From: Tulasnella sp. 424
Taxonomy: Eukaryota > Basidiomycota > Agaricomycetes > Cantharellales > Tulasnellaceae
Direction of reading: 5' to 3'
DNA length: 64,000 bases
NCBI GenBank assembly: GCA_019633425.1
Contig: WSUB01000013.1
Span: 248,001 to 312,000, forward strand
The notes under the pieces are model-generated. The model searched no databases. It was not told the origin of the DNA and saw nothing but the letters and a program-made list of their open reading frames with translations. Position numbers and translations under genes: made by a program. This document shows positions 1 to 10,949 of this stretch, piece by piece (within the stretch, counting starts at the first letter, position 1; every line of letters starts with the position of its first letter).

Positions 1-678
1 GAGGCGCGTCGATGAAGCCCATCATAACATCGATGGTAATGGCTCGGTTTCCAGGCCATCGACCCGAGCCTCCATCCTATTACGGCGGATAGACGTGGTG
101 TTTTCTGCATTCGGTCCTCCTCGAAGCATGGATTTTGTCATCACACGAGCCGGTATTCGGACTGTAAACTCAGCTAGCTAGGGATGAGAGAAGCTTCGCG
201 TTCGAGACCAATCTTCGAAGAGGAATGGGACAAGAAACACGTTGATCCTGTTATTGATGTTTATGATAGGTAGATGTGATCACTTTTGGCCTCTCGGGTT
301 GGCGGTATTGCAGCGATAGTACCGTAAATGAAAGACAATGCGTGGCCAAGGGATTCCTGCTACGGGATTGTGTTGTGAAACGTGCGATTCGACCAGTGCA
401 CAGTGAAGGTAACTTGGCGGCGTTGGGCGCGCTTGGGCGCTGGGGAAAAGTCTAAAATCAAGGATGTTCTTGGTAAATACGTATAAATAAATTGCTCCGA
501 AGCGCGTTGAGAATGGAAGATCAGTATAGACACATGCATGATCTACAGGGGCCAATTGAAATAGGACGGGCTGGCGTCTTGGTGATAATATGACACCTGT
601 GAGGAAGCCGCGTCGTGCGACCCGCTCACGGCCTGAATTGCAACGCGTCTTGGCCTCCCATCCTACTACTCGTTCAAA
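1..678. other. upstream intergenic stretch, no gene recognised
   Basis: No open frame here resembles a known family. The last part precedes the dynactin start codon and presumably holds its promoter and 5' UTR. I could not identify a TATA box or other element with confidence. Confidence 0.4.
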
Positions 679-3600
679 ATGGCGCCTGTGCCAGGCGCAG
701 CGGAGGTTCCTGTCGGCGCAGTTGTAGAGATTCAAGCAGGAAAAGGTATTGTCAGATACAACGGAACAACTAAGTTTGCACCTGGGCGATGGATCGGCGT
801 CGAGCTCTCAGAACCTAAAGGCAAGAACGACGGCTCTGTTGAAGGAGAAGTGTATTTTACATGCAAGCCGAAGCACGGAATGTTCATTCGGGCCACCCTC
901 ATCAAGTCGATCGAGATTCCTCCCAGTCTTGGGGCAAGTACCAGTCGTACCAGCAATCCCATGGTAAGATTGTGTCGCCTTGTCGGTCAGTGCCATCGAC
1001 TGAGTGCCCCTGAACGCAGTCACCACCCTCTCCTGGGCCCACAAGACCCGGACATCGGCCAAATGGGAGCTCAAGTGGTCTTATGTCACCGCCATCTCTC
1101 TCTCGCCAGTCATCTGCTCGTTCAGCGGAATCATCGCGACCAGCGAGCCCCCAGAAGCCTACCACATCATCGACATCTACTGTACCTCGTCCTCGTCTCA
1201 TACCACCGACGCCCCTCAAACGTTCAACCATACCTGCCTCCCCGTCTCCCTCGGGTAGTCGTACCCCTCTGACCCCGACAGCCGCACGGCCGTCAGTTCA
1301 GCAACAGCTTGCCCAGCTTCCCTCCCGCAAGTATTCTCTATCGACCTCTATTAACGTTCAACCGCCACCAACTTCCGGACCTTCACTCGAATTAAATTCA
1401 CCCGTCGCAGAGAAATTGCCTTCACTCACATCCTCACCTCACTTGAATGCGGCTTCACCAGCCTCCACACAGTCAGAACTTCCTCCTCCCGAGCAGCCTC
1501 CAGAAACCGCTCCAGCAAGACCACCGCCGCAGGACGACTCCCACGAGCTGCGAGTGAAACTTCGCGTCCTCGAAACGAAGCGGGCAGATGATGCGAGAAA
1601 GATACGAGAGTTGGAAGGCCAACTTAAGGATGTCCATACCTTCACAGCACAGAGACCAATATTCCAAAATACCATCCAGACGCTCCGGAATGAGAACACA
1701 GCTCTCAAGGCCAACGTCTCTGACCAGGCTAAGCAGATCACCTCGCTGGAGAAGAAACTCGAAGATCATTCCGAGCAGCTGGAGATGCTTATGCTGGACA
1801 AGGAAATGGCAGAAGAGCGCGCTGAAGTAGCCGAAGCGGAGCTTGAAGCAGAAAAGGAGTCTAAAGCTGAACTGGAAGTTGAGCTTGAGGTCTGGAGGAA
1901 AGGAGCGAATGCAGCAGAGGGCGGTGAAGGGGATGGAGAAGGGAATGCTGGGCGCTCGGAGATGGCTTTCAGGCAGCTAGAGAAGCAGAACGAGAGGCTA
2001 AAGGATGCCCTGCTTCGGTTGGTGCATTTCGACTTCAGATAAGGTTGACGGGGCTAAGATTTTACCTATCAACCCTAGGATGCGCGATCTTACACACGAA
2101 ACAGACGCAGAACAACGTCGCAAGATCGCAGACCTCGAAAGGGAACTAGCTGGTGTTGACGAAATGCAAGGTGCGGGCGATCTATCTCTTTATTTCCGCG
2201 GCTTCTAAATACCTTATGTGTGCTAGCCAATTACGACCAAACGTTAGCGCGCTTGGAGCATGCAGACATGCAAGTAGAGGATCTGAAACAGCAACTTGAC
2301 GATGCTATGGGAGCAGAAGAAGTGCTGGTTCAGCTGACTGAGCGCAATCTGTTGATGAGCGAAGTGCGTTGCTATCTGATAAGTTGCAGAGACCGTTTGC
2401 TGATCGATTTATCGACACTCTAGAAAATCGAGGAAATGCGAATTGCCATCGAAGACTTAGAAGCTCTTCGAGAGCTCAACGACGAACTCGAGGAGACGCA
2501 CATCGAGACTGAGCGAGCTTTGCAAGAGGAGATCGGTGAGCTAACTCGTACCGATAAATCTTTAAAAGCAAACTCTAACACCATACACCCTGTCGACAGA
2601 ACAAAAGGAAGCTGAAACCCGTGAACTCTCTCGTAAACTCGAGCTGCTCCAAGAGGGTTTGCAAGACTACGAATTGACCATTCAACAGTTCCGAGATTTG
2701 GTCAACAGCCTGCAAACGTGAGCATTCTGCCCCATAAATTAATCTAGCCTTGCTTATGTCTTTATAATTAGCGAGTTGGATGGCCTTCGAGAACAAGATC
2801 AGACTCGACAAACGGAGTCTGAAGCTCAGGCGTCTCAGTCGGCTGCGCTTCTGTCACTTAATATGCGCCTTCAGTCCAGCGCGGTCAAGAATCAAGCGAG
2901 AACAATTGATTTGGAACTGAAGAAACTAGATGCTTTGCAAGCACGTGAGATGTTAAACATCGTTCAAGTACGCAACCCTTCCATCTATCAGTAAGAGAAT
3001 GAGGGCTAATGGATCGTTGCGCGTTAGCCTTACCTGCCACAAGCGTATCTTGAGACGGACAGTGACTCTACCGGCTGTTACATGTATTTCCAACGTATCG
3101 CATTCAAGATGGACCTCATCAACACCACTGTTGCATCTCAACACGGACTTCCGGAAAGCCTCAACGGAACCATCACCGAGAAGGTTGTGGGAGTGTGTGA
3201 TGTACGTTTGGTCACGTCACTCTTCTCGATCCTAGATTTAACGGTCCCTTCGCGTCCCTTACTCTCAGATGCGTGGCCGTATAGCGCACTTGGCCACCCT
3301 TTGCAAACGCTTCGCTGCCGTTCTTCGCCGATCAGACCCAGAAACCTTCCTTAGCGCTGGAAAGATCTACCCTGAAATTTCGCCCGTCGAAAAAAGAGTC
3401 GATATGCATATCGACTTACTCCGAAGGGAAGAGTTCCGCGAACTGGAGTGTGTCAGTGATGTTGCGAAGTAAGAGTCTGCCAAAGATTCCGGGACTCACA
3501 CAACTGACCGATTCATTAGGATGTTGGCGCAGTTCGAACATCTCAGCGATACATACTTCGTTAAAGCGGATCTTGACGTAGGGGAGCGAGAGCTGGATTT

Positions 3601-5377
3601 CGCTTCACAGATCGACTATGACCTGGATACGTTCTTTGCAACTTTGGGTCTTGCCAAGAGCTCTCTGGAGTCTGCCATAAATGATGATGGTACGACCGGC
3701 TTCCTCTCCGGTTATACATTGCTCATGCTATTCCACCAGATATTGCGATTGATTCTGGAGACCTTGACATCCGCGCCACGTTATTCGAGCCGCTGCAGAA
3801 GCTTCTAGATTGTGCGAAAGCGCCACGAACAACTTCCAAGTAAGTTCGATTAATGGCAATCGAGCATTCAGAGACTTACGGATTACACAGGAAAGTACTG
3901 AAGAGGATGGAAGAACTGGTGACTGCTTCGTCCGCCGTTACGACAGATATTGTCCCGCAGTGGATGAATACGGTCGATCATGTCGGCAAGCTTGTCGGAT
4001 TCGGAATTCCGGTGGGCTGGGATCTGCGGACTTGAGAGGGACCCTTCTGATGATCACTTTCACGCCTAGCTTGCACAAGCCATTGCCACGTACATGACGG
4101 ACGTCAGGGGACAGAAGCACTCGTTCCAGCTCTCAGCTGTTCTGTCCCTGATACGACAGACTGTGTATGACAATTTCGGGAACCGAGGGCAACCGTGGTC
4201 TCTTGTGGAGGAGGCCATTGGAACTATTTCCCAAGACCTAAACAGCTTGACTGACTTTGTCATGGAAGCCGGAAATGTCATCCGAGGTTCGTGGAATGAT
4301 GGCGAGCTTGCTTCATGCACCGCTGACATTCCGCCTATTTCAGTCTCCGCACAAGCTCCCTGGGTCACCCGTGTTGAAGATATTCGGGCCATTACAGCAG
4401 TTAATTTGGACGCGGAACGAGCGGTGGCTAAACTCAACGAAGAGATCCTCATGCTTGTCAAAGGTGTCAAAACGCGAGACCAAACAATTCAAGAAGGCGC
4501 TGCCAAGATCGAATTGATGGAGCGCCGGATGGAGACCGTCAAGCAGCAGGTACACATTTCCGATCACGAGTTAGCGTTAAGGCGATACCACTGACTTCTG
4601 CACCAAAGGCCGATGCTATTATAGAGCTCGAGAGCCAACTCGCCAAGGCAAATCAAGTTGCACAGGATCACAGCGAGGCGTTGGACACCGTTCAGACGGA
4701 TCTGGAGGCTATGGAAAAGGAGTGCGATCGCTTAAGACAGGAACTTGCGAGTGCTCCCGAAAAGTCTGGTAAGATGATCTCTTACCGTCGTTACCGAGCT
4801 TGAGCCTTATGTTTTCACTCCTGAGCAGCTGCTGGGAACCAACAAAACCAGGCAGAAACTCTCGACCTCGAAGGCAACTATGAGACATCGTACCTTCTCA
4901 AACAGGTACGAGTTTGGCATCCCACGTCAATTCCCCTATTTGCTAATGTTCGCTATTTAGATTGAAAGCCTTCGCGGAACAATTCGTTTCCTACGGTCGG
5001 AGAACTCCTATCTCAAGGGCCAGGATCTCCTTCGCGAAATCTATGCCCTTCCAGATCTCCCGGAATACATCCCACCGACACCACCTCTCTCGCCGTCGTT
5101 GTCGCCTAGTCCACCATCTTCCCCCGATATCGACAGCAAACCCACTCTCCGATCTTTGGCAACCGAAACCAAGGTTCTGCATCGGGAGGTCATGCATTAC
5201 GCGTCATCCATCCGCGTAATTGATCTCTCCAATCTGAACGCCAAGAAAGGGAAGGGCTGGGTTCCTCAGCGGCTCACGCCTATCGGTCAGCTGTGGGAGC
5301 AGCGTGCAGAAGGAGAGAAGTTGGCTCGTCGAGTGAAAGGTCTCATGGAGCGAACTGGCAATCTGGCAGTTTCATAA
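679..5377 (+). CDS. dynactin subunit 1 (p150Glued), many exons
   Basis: Large subunit of dynactin, the activator that links cytoplasmic dynein to microtubules and cargo. Exon 1 (679-963) encodes an N-terminal CAP-Gly domain, with the hallmark GRWIGVEL and a KHGMFI end at about residues 35-75. A Ser/Pro-rich linker follows, then a long coiled coil from about 1,550 to 3,000. The central dynein-associated region includes FKMDLINTTVASQHGLPESL near 3,105-3,165, and a second coiled coil starts near 4,390. The frame is rebuilt across many short introns: exon 2 starts at 1020 in phase 0, and the exon ending near 2,012 joins RMRDLTHET. The last exon ends in GNLAVS with a stop at 5375-5377. The start is the first ATG before the CAP-Gly domain. 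It converges with the next gene, 176 bases apart. Fungal names for the orthologue include NIP100 and ro-3. Family call is very secure; exact exon edges are not all checked. Confidence 0.93.
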
Positions 5378-5553
5378 GAGACCCGGTTAGTCGTTAAAAA
5401 TGTTTTTTATTTGCATTGTGCTCTCCTTTTGCTACACATTGTCAAAAGCAATCAATCCCTCCACTCTGTCATTTCGCTCCTTGAAGATAAAAAAAATAGT
5501 ATATCTCTGCTAGACGTACACAAGATAAAACGGGATTGGAAAGGAGAGACTGG

Positions 5554-6776
5554 TCATCGTAGCATGCTATCCTGATGCTTGTCCATCCATCCAAGACCAG
5601 TCGGTCGTTGTAATGCGAATCCCGAAGGTCCGCCAATCGTCGTCCCTCGTCCTCCACCCATGAGCGACGACTTTCGTCCCATCGCTACCGAACCACCGCG
5701 AAAGTTGCCCGCACCTAGTCTCCTCGCCGACCCTAAGCTCAAGTCATTCCCTGCCCATTCCTCCTCGGTCGCTCCTACCAATGCGGCTCCCGAACTGTCG
5801 ATTTTCAAGAGTTTTCGTAGCTCTTCGTTTTCTTTTTCGAGACGGTTGATCTCGCTTTCCCGCTCGAGCGCCCAATCTTCGCGATCTGGTCCGGAGTAAC
5901 CTCGATCTTCTACCAGCGCTACAAGACAAGCCAAAGATTAGGACCCATAGATTGATCTAATAGAATGTCGTGGGTTTCTCACCTGTGTCTGCGTCTGCGT
6001 CGGGGTTAGCACTTGACGACTCCCCCTCCCCGTCATCTACGGACTCTCCGTTGCTTGCTCGGATTGCTTGTCGGATGTAATGTGAGAGGCGGGAGAGGGA
6101 AAGAGACACCTTCGTAGCTTCTTCGAGGTCTTGGCTCATGGCAGTGCTTTCTCTGGCGAGAAGGAGAGATTCGTAATGTCGTGTCAGGGTGAGCTCGTGT
6201 TGTTGGGCGGCGTGCTGTGGTCAAACGATTAACGGGCGCACAATTTATCAGTGACATAATCCTTCCGGAGAATAAATACGGCGGGGTACTTACAGCTTGG
6301 TTTCGGAATTTGCTCATGACGGATTCCAACGTCTGTTCGTATTCCTTGAGCAGGATGTTCAGCTGCTTGTTTTCGTGTTGCAGGTGTTGGTTCTCCATGA
6401 TGAGAGCAGCGTTCATTCTTTCAAGTTCTGATTCAAAGACCTCTGCAAGAAGAATATCACAAAAGATGCGAACCGCTAAGCATTGTCTTTTTCCTCCCAG
6501 CGCCTTGTCGAGCTCACCTTTACTGAGGTCCGTGTTAAACCGTCGGAGAACAAAGCCCGTTCCGTTGTGCACGGCTTGGCCCTACATAAAGCCAGAAACT
6601 TCATTAGTTCACGATCGGATATAGTTCGTTTGTTGGGCGTGCACCTTTAGTACCGAGACCTGCGACTGAAGTGCAGCCGTTGCTGCTCGATTTTGGTTTA
6701 GTTGCTCGGATAGCTCGGCCACAAGCTGCCATACTGCCAGTAGAGCGTGTTCCTCGTTTCCTGATGTGAGAGCCAT
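5554..6776 (-). CDS. SIKE/FGFR1OP2-family coiled-coil protein (STRIPAK-associated)
   Basis: Read on the minus strand from an ATG at 6776 (MALTSGNEEHALLAVWQLV), through at least four exons, to a stop at 5554. The protein is mostly coiled coil. The key stretch (about 6,310-6,430) has MENQHLQHENKQLNILLKEY followed by EQTLESVMSKFRNQA, very like the conserved end of the SIKE1/FGFR1OP2 family (ENRQL...LMSKYR pattern). Members of that family bind the striatin-interacting phosphatase and kinase (STRIPAK) complex; the Sordaria homologue is called SCI1. The C-terminal exon has a second short coiled coil (ESEINRLEKENEELRKLLK) and a low-complexity Gly/Ser tail. Family assignment rests on this motif and on coiled-coil character. 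A different coiled-coil protein is possible but less likely. Confidence 0.68.
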
Positions 6777-7537
6777 CTTTGAAATATAAAGACTTGCTGG
6801 ATAGCGAAGGTGCGCTGCTGTGGTCGACGTCGTCCAGAATGTAACGCAGGGGTTGGCAACGGACAAACGTGACCAAATGTTGACCACAACTTGGAAGAAC
6901 CTGGCATCATTCCGTCGGCGTCCTCGGTGTCTGCTTCGGGGCATTCTCTTCAAGGGGAAAGGTATCATCGTTAGACTTCTGCGGTGCGTCTTAGCACCGA
7001 GCAATGTTTTTTGTCTGATGGACTTGGTCAATTTAGTCTTTGTGTGCGCGGCCACTTCCCCGTCATTCCAACGCCAACGTTTTACCTGCTTCAGGAAAAT
7101 CTCGGTGGACTGAATACAGTTGCATGTCCTGAATGAGTGGATCAGCGGCTTACAGGGCTCATAATTATCCCATCGCTCCCCTATTACTCTACTTTGCCGC
7201 AGCTCTGGCCGTCGCAACAGTCACACGGGCGGGCGCCATCAATGGCATGCATCCTGACCTGATTAATTAGTTCAACTGACAATTGATGCCGAGTGCCTCG
7301 GACCTTTTCCTTGTAAGCCAGCGCTCACCGCCCATAACCGACATTGATGATGCAATGATTATACATTCGGGTCTCCGTTTGTGGTAACGAATTCAAGGTC
7401 ACGACGGTAAGCGGCGGAACCCGAGGAGCTTCCGAATCCGATTTCCGTGGGACACCGTCCGCATGTCAGCCTCACCCTTGCCGGCCTGTGTTGTGCACAA
7501 AAACAGGACGTCATTCCGCGCTGGCCAACCCTGTCCC
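6777..7537. other. intergenic, divergent promoter region
   Basis: This lies between the minus-strand SIKE-like gene and a possible small plus-strand gene. Open frames here show no family resemblance. No RNA gene was seen. Confidence 0.35.
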
Positions 7538-7547
7538 TATATATAAG
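7538..7547 (+). promoter_or_regulatory. candidate TATA box
   Basis: The bases TATATATAAG sit 58 bases before a possible ATG at 7605, followed by a pyrimidine-rich leader. This is the layout of a fungal core promoter and the main reason to consider the small gene downstream. The call is from sequence only. Confidence 0.4.
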
Positions 7548-7604
7548 GTCAGAAGCCACGCTCGCCTTCGAAAAATCTTTTGTCCCTCCCCGGCCCCTCC
7601 CCGC

Positions 7605-7891
7605 ATGTCCACAATGAAAGTAGTCGCCCTCCCTTCGTTCGCTTTGTTCTACACCGACTTGGAGGCACTGCAAGATTCATGCCAATCTGAGCAAAACCGT
7701 GAGTACATACATAATGCCTTTCTGTATGCTTTCGCAAAAAGTAGTATCAAGGATGACTGAAAAGCGGCTTGGCCGATTTGGGGCGCCCAGAATCACCACA
7801 ACAGTTACGACCCGACGAAGTTGAAATGTTACTCAAGGAGTGCGACGACATGCTCATTGAAACGGAAGGAATGGCCCCTTCACAGAGCTAG
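7605..7891 (+). CDS. possible small two-exon gene, unknown function
   Basis: An ATG at 7605 (or 7614) opens MSTMKVVALPSFALFYTDLE. Joining 7605-7702 to 7765-7891 over a GT...AG intron gives a 74-residue protein ending RPDEVEMLLKECDDMLIETE and then GMAPSQS. The second exon has strongly coding-like, acidic, helical composition. The join needs a GTACAT donor; the more standard GTGAGT four bases earlier puts exon 2 out of frame. A TATA-like box lies 58 bases upstream. I do not recognise the protein, and it may be one part of a differently spliced gene. Confidence 0.3.
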
Positions 7892-8040
7892 GAGACGCCC
7901 AGGCTTTTTAAGTCATGGTGAGTGGGAACGTGGTCGGGCAGTTGGGGTCGCGAATGCTCAGACAGCGATTTTCAATTCCAGTACTCGAGCATATTGTATA
8001 CCCTTTTGATACCCCGTACACGAAAATCATTTCCTCCTAT

Positions 8041-8846
8041 TTACGATATCCCTTCCAAAACCTTCCTCGTCGCTTCGACGATAGCCACATGTTCCACCTG
8101 GTGTATCCTCGCCTCCAACTCTTCCAACGACTCACCCTGCTTGATCTCGATCTCTTTCACGATGATCGGTTCTCCTCTATCTACTTCTTGTACCACGTAG
8201 TGAACCATGACACCAGTTTTGCTGGCTTCGCCGGCTTGAAAAGCGTCGTAGGCTCGTTGAATGGCGTTGGCACCGTCGAATGCACCGGGCAGGGCTGGGT
8301 GGAGGTTGATGATCGGGATCGCAGGTGAAATTCGAGCGGGTGTTGTCGGAGAAGAGCTTGATGTTTCTGTTGATGGGCCCGAAGCGGGCTGAGTTGGAGG
8401 AGGAACGTCCGTCTTTCCTTCAAGGACGTCGAGGAATTCGGGGCTGAGAATGTGCATCCAACCCGCAAGGACAACTAGGTCCGGCCGACCGTGCTGCACG
8501 ACCATCCTTGCCACCTGTAAATCATAGTCTGCCCGTGTCCTCGGTCTAGTTGACCCTTCGTCCGTTGGGATCTCGGGTCCCTTGAGGAAAGGTGCCAGTG
8601 CTAGGTAATCCGTCGGGATGGATGGAGTGGCACTCTGCGCTCGGACGAGACCGAATGCTGCTTTTCGGTTTGAGATCACAAGCGAGATTCTGGCGTCTGG
8701 GATCGCAGAAGAAGCGCAAGCGTCGATCAACGCTTGGAGGTTCGAGCCTGTAGCCTCAACTTCGATTTAGACTACGTTCTTGAAATAGGCGCTGACTCGG
8801 ATTTCCACTGACCACTACCGGAGATGAGAACTACTATATTCTTCAT
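8041..8846 (-). CDS. ADE8: phosphoribosylglycinamide formyltransferase (GAR transformylase)
   Basis: Transfers a formyl group from 10-formyltetrahydrofolate to GAR, the third step of de novo purine synthesis, in the cytosol. Exon 1 (8846-8813) encodes MKNIVVLISGSG. After a GT...AG intron, exon 2 (8747-8041) continues GSNLQALIDAC, rebuilding the phosphate-binding GSGSNLQ loop. Further family motifs are DLVVLAGWMHILSPEFL, the catalytic-site stretch INLHPALPGAFDGANAIQRA with the Asn/His pair, and VHYVVQEVDRGEPI. A Ser/Pro/Thr-rich insert lies between the AGWMHILSPEFL segment and INLHPALPG and is not part of the bacterial PurN core. The protein is a stand-alone enzyme, as in fungi, not the animal trifunctional fusion. 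Confidence 0.95.
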
Positions 8847-9133
8847 CTTTGGAGAACGGGGGAATAATGCGACTGCTGTCCGATGTAGGTGAGGTACCGA
8901 AAGTGAAGAGTAAAGTCCGGGGGATAGAGGGGCGTAAGAGTGGCAGTATGTTTGACACTACAGCGCTACAAACAGACGAAGAAAGCCGAAGACGCGTCCA
9001 GAGAAAGTCTCAAATGCAAATGGAGTAAAAACAATAATAGAACAACAACAGAAATCCAATCCTTACATCCTAGTAGCAGCGGGGACAACCACTAACACAA
9101 GTTAAACTCTAGAGTTCAACGGGGGGAGACGTT

Positions 9134-10880
9134 TCACCTAGACCCCGGTGGCGTGTGCGCAACGTTAGCCCTCACAGTGCCTGGGTACAGCATCACAGGA
9201 TCACTACTCGGCATCTGAGGTAACCTCGATCGATGGGGCGGCGGGGAATACTTCTCCGTATGTATGCTCGACTCCGTACCCAACGGAGACATCAGCTCCA
9301 ACGCAGCCAACTCCCTCCTCGCTTCCTCCTCCTGCCTCGCCCGCAATTCCATCCGCTCCGCCTCTCGTCGCTCACTCGGGGTGTTCCTTCCCTGAGGAGG
9401 ACGCAGGAGTATCACTGGATTTTGTTCCTGTTCAGCGGCTTGCTGCGGTTGGTCGTCGAGGTTCTCGCGTAATTGAAGGTTAGATATCGAGTCAGATGGG
9501 TATATAGTTGATAAATCAGTGCTTCGTCTGGCAGACGGAATTGGGGGGTATCGGTGTGGCGGATTTCGAGACCACCAGGAGTACGGTCCTCGTCCTGTCC
9601 CTTCAGGGCTCGGGTCTCGCGAGGTCGGCTCGGCGGGTTGTTGGTCGTTTGCAGCGGTGTTGTTGTTGGCGTTGGACGAAACGAATGTGAAGTCAACTGC
9701 AGAACCGATGTCTTCATGTTGTTCGACCTGGGGTCTTCCACGTAAGATACTGTGCCAGCTTGAATTACTATGCCCCCCGGCAGAGGGTTGCTGCCGATGT
9801 CCCAGTGCAGGTGAGCTCTCTCCTGGATCGTCTTCGTCGCCAGCACCGCCTTCTATGACCGTGTCCTTGTCAATTTCGAACTTGGACGTGGGTCGTCCGC
9901 TCTCGATTATTGGCGTCCCGCCCCTAGAACCTCGTAATCTCCCGAGCGCCCCGCCCGGTGAAAATATAGACGTCACGGGACTCGTTCGAGGATTCGGTTT
10001 TTGTATGGGGCTGTACTTGTGTTCGTCGCCTAACCAGATGGACTTCATGCGGAGTGGCTGGACGCGGACTGGGGTGTGCCCTGCTTCGGTGCTAGCACTG
10101 GATCTGAACGGGTTGAGGGAGGGTTTGCGCCGGAGGATGATGTAGATAAGTGGGATGGCGATGAGAAGTATAGCCCCAACGACGATGGCGACGATGGTGC
10201 CAACGGAGAGACGACCCGTATGGGATGGACTTCCAGATACTTCGCCAGTGCTGTCTGAGAAAGTTTCCGATTCAGCTCTCTATCAAAAAATGGCAGAAAC
10301 GTCCTAAGACTGAAAATGACGTACTCTGGGAGACCTTGAGCGCTTGGTTCACGTCGAACGTTCCGGCTGAAGTATCGATAAACGCCCATCCAGGCAATGC
10401 GGTATCGCTGTTAAGTTTGAACGGGTAGCTAGGAATCCAAACCAAAGTCGAGGGAGAGAGGGGATTGTTCAGGGCACGACCTCGACAGCCAAGGTGAAGG
10501 TGGACTCACGTCTGAACCTGTACGACACCTTCAGGACACGATTGAACCCAGGTCTTGAACCCGACCCAACCATGTTGCTGACATGCTGCACAAGCTGATA
10601 TCATGTTGTACGTTACAGTGTTACTGTACGTTTCGATATTAAAATCACGGGGGGGTCAGAACTCCTTTTTTTGCCGCCCTGGGGTACTTTATGCCGTTCC
10701 AAGGGGCGGTCAGGGAAGGGAGACACGTCAAACGCACCATTGACAAGGGTTCACTTCCGTTGAGGTTGGTGGAAGGTATAATGTACCAGGATCTAATGCT
10801 TGTACGGACCATGCTGCAGCAATAAGGAGGGAGAGGGGAATGTGGTTGAGGGAATTAGCGATCGGAATGGATAAGATAGA
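9134..10880 (-). CDS. single-pass membrane protein of the basidiomycete CxC/NTVxYNMISACAACQ family
   Basis: Minus strand, with exons 10510-10623, 10325-10428 and 9134-10254 plus an upstream exon ending at 10738. The ectodomain carries NPCQ joined to CNTVTYNMISACAACQ, then GWVGFKTWVQSCPEG and YPFKLNSDTALPGWAFIDT. This is a pattern I associate with membrane proteins of Agaricomycetes. One transmembrane segment follows (VGTIVAIVVGAILLIAIPLI), then an RRK stop-transfer and a roughly 300-residue Pro/Ser/Gln-rich cytoplasmic tail ending THPPGSR-like. The upstream exon contains a hydrophobic signal-like stretch (IPLSLLIAAAWSVQA), but I could not find its in-frame ATG, so the 5' end given is approximate. 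Function is unknown; a cell-surface sensor or adaptor would fit the layout. Confidence 0.62.
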
Positions 10881-10949
10881 CGTCTGTCCCACCTCCGTTC
10901 GTGAAACAAGTTGCCTGTAAATAAGCTGCGACTAAACATGGAGATTGAT

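Noticed and set aside
280..735. 151-codon minus-strand frame at the left edge
   Set aside because: It overlaps the start of the dynactin gene in antisense and shows no motif.
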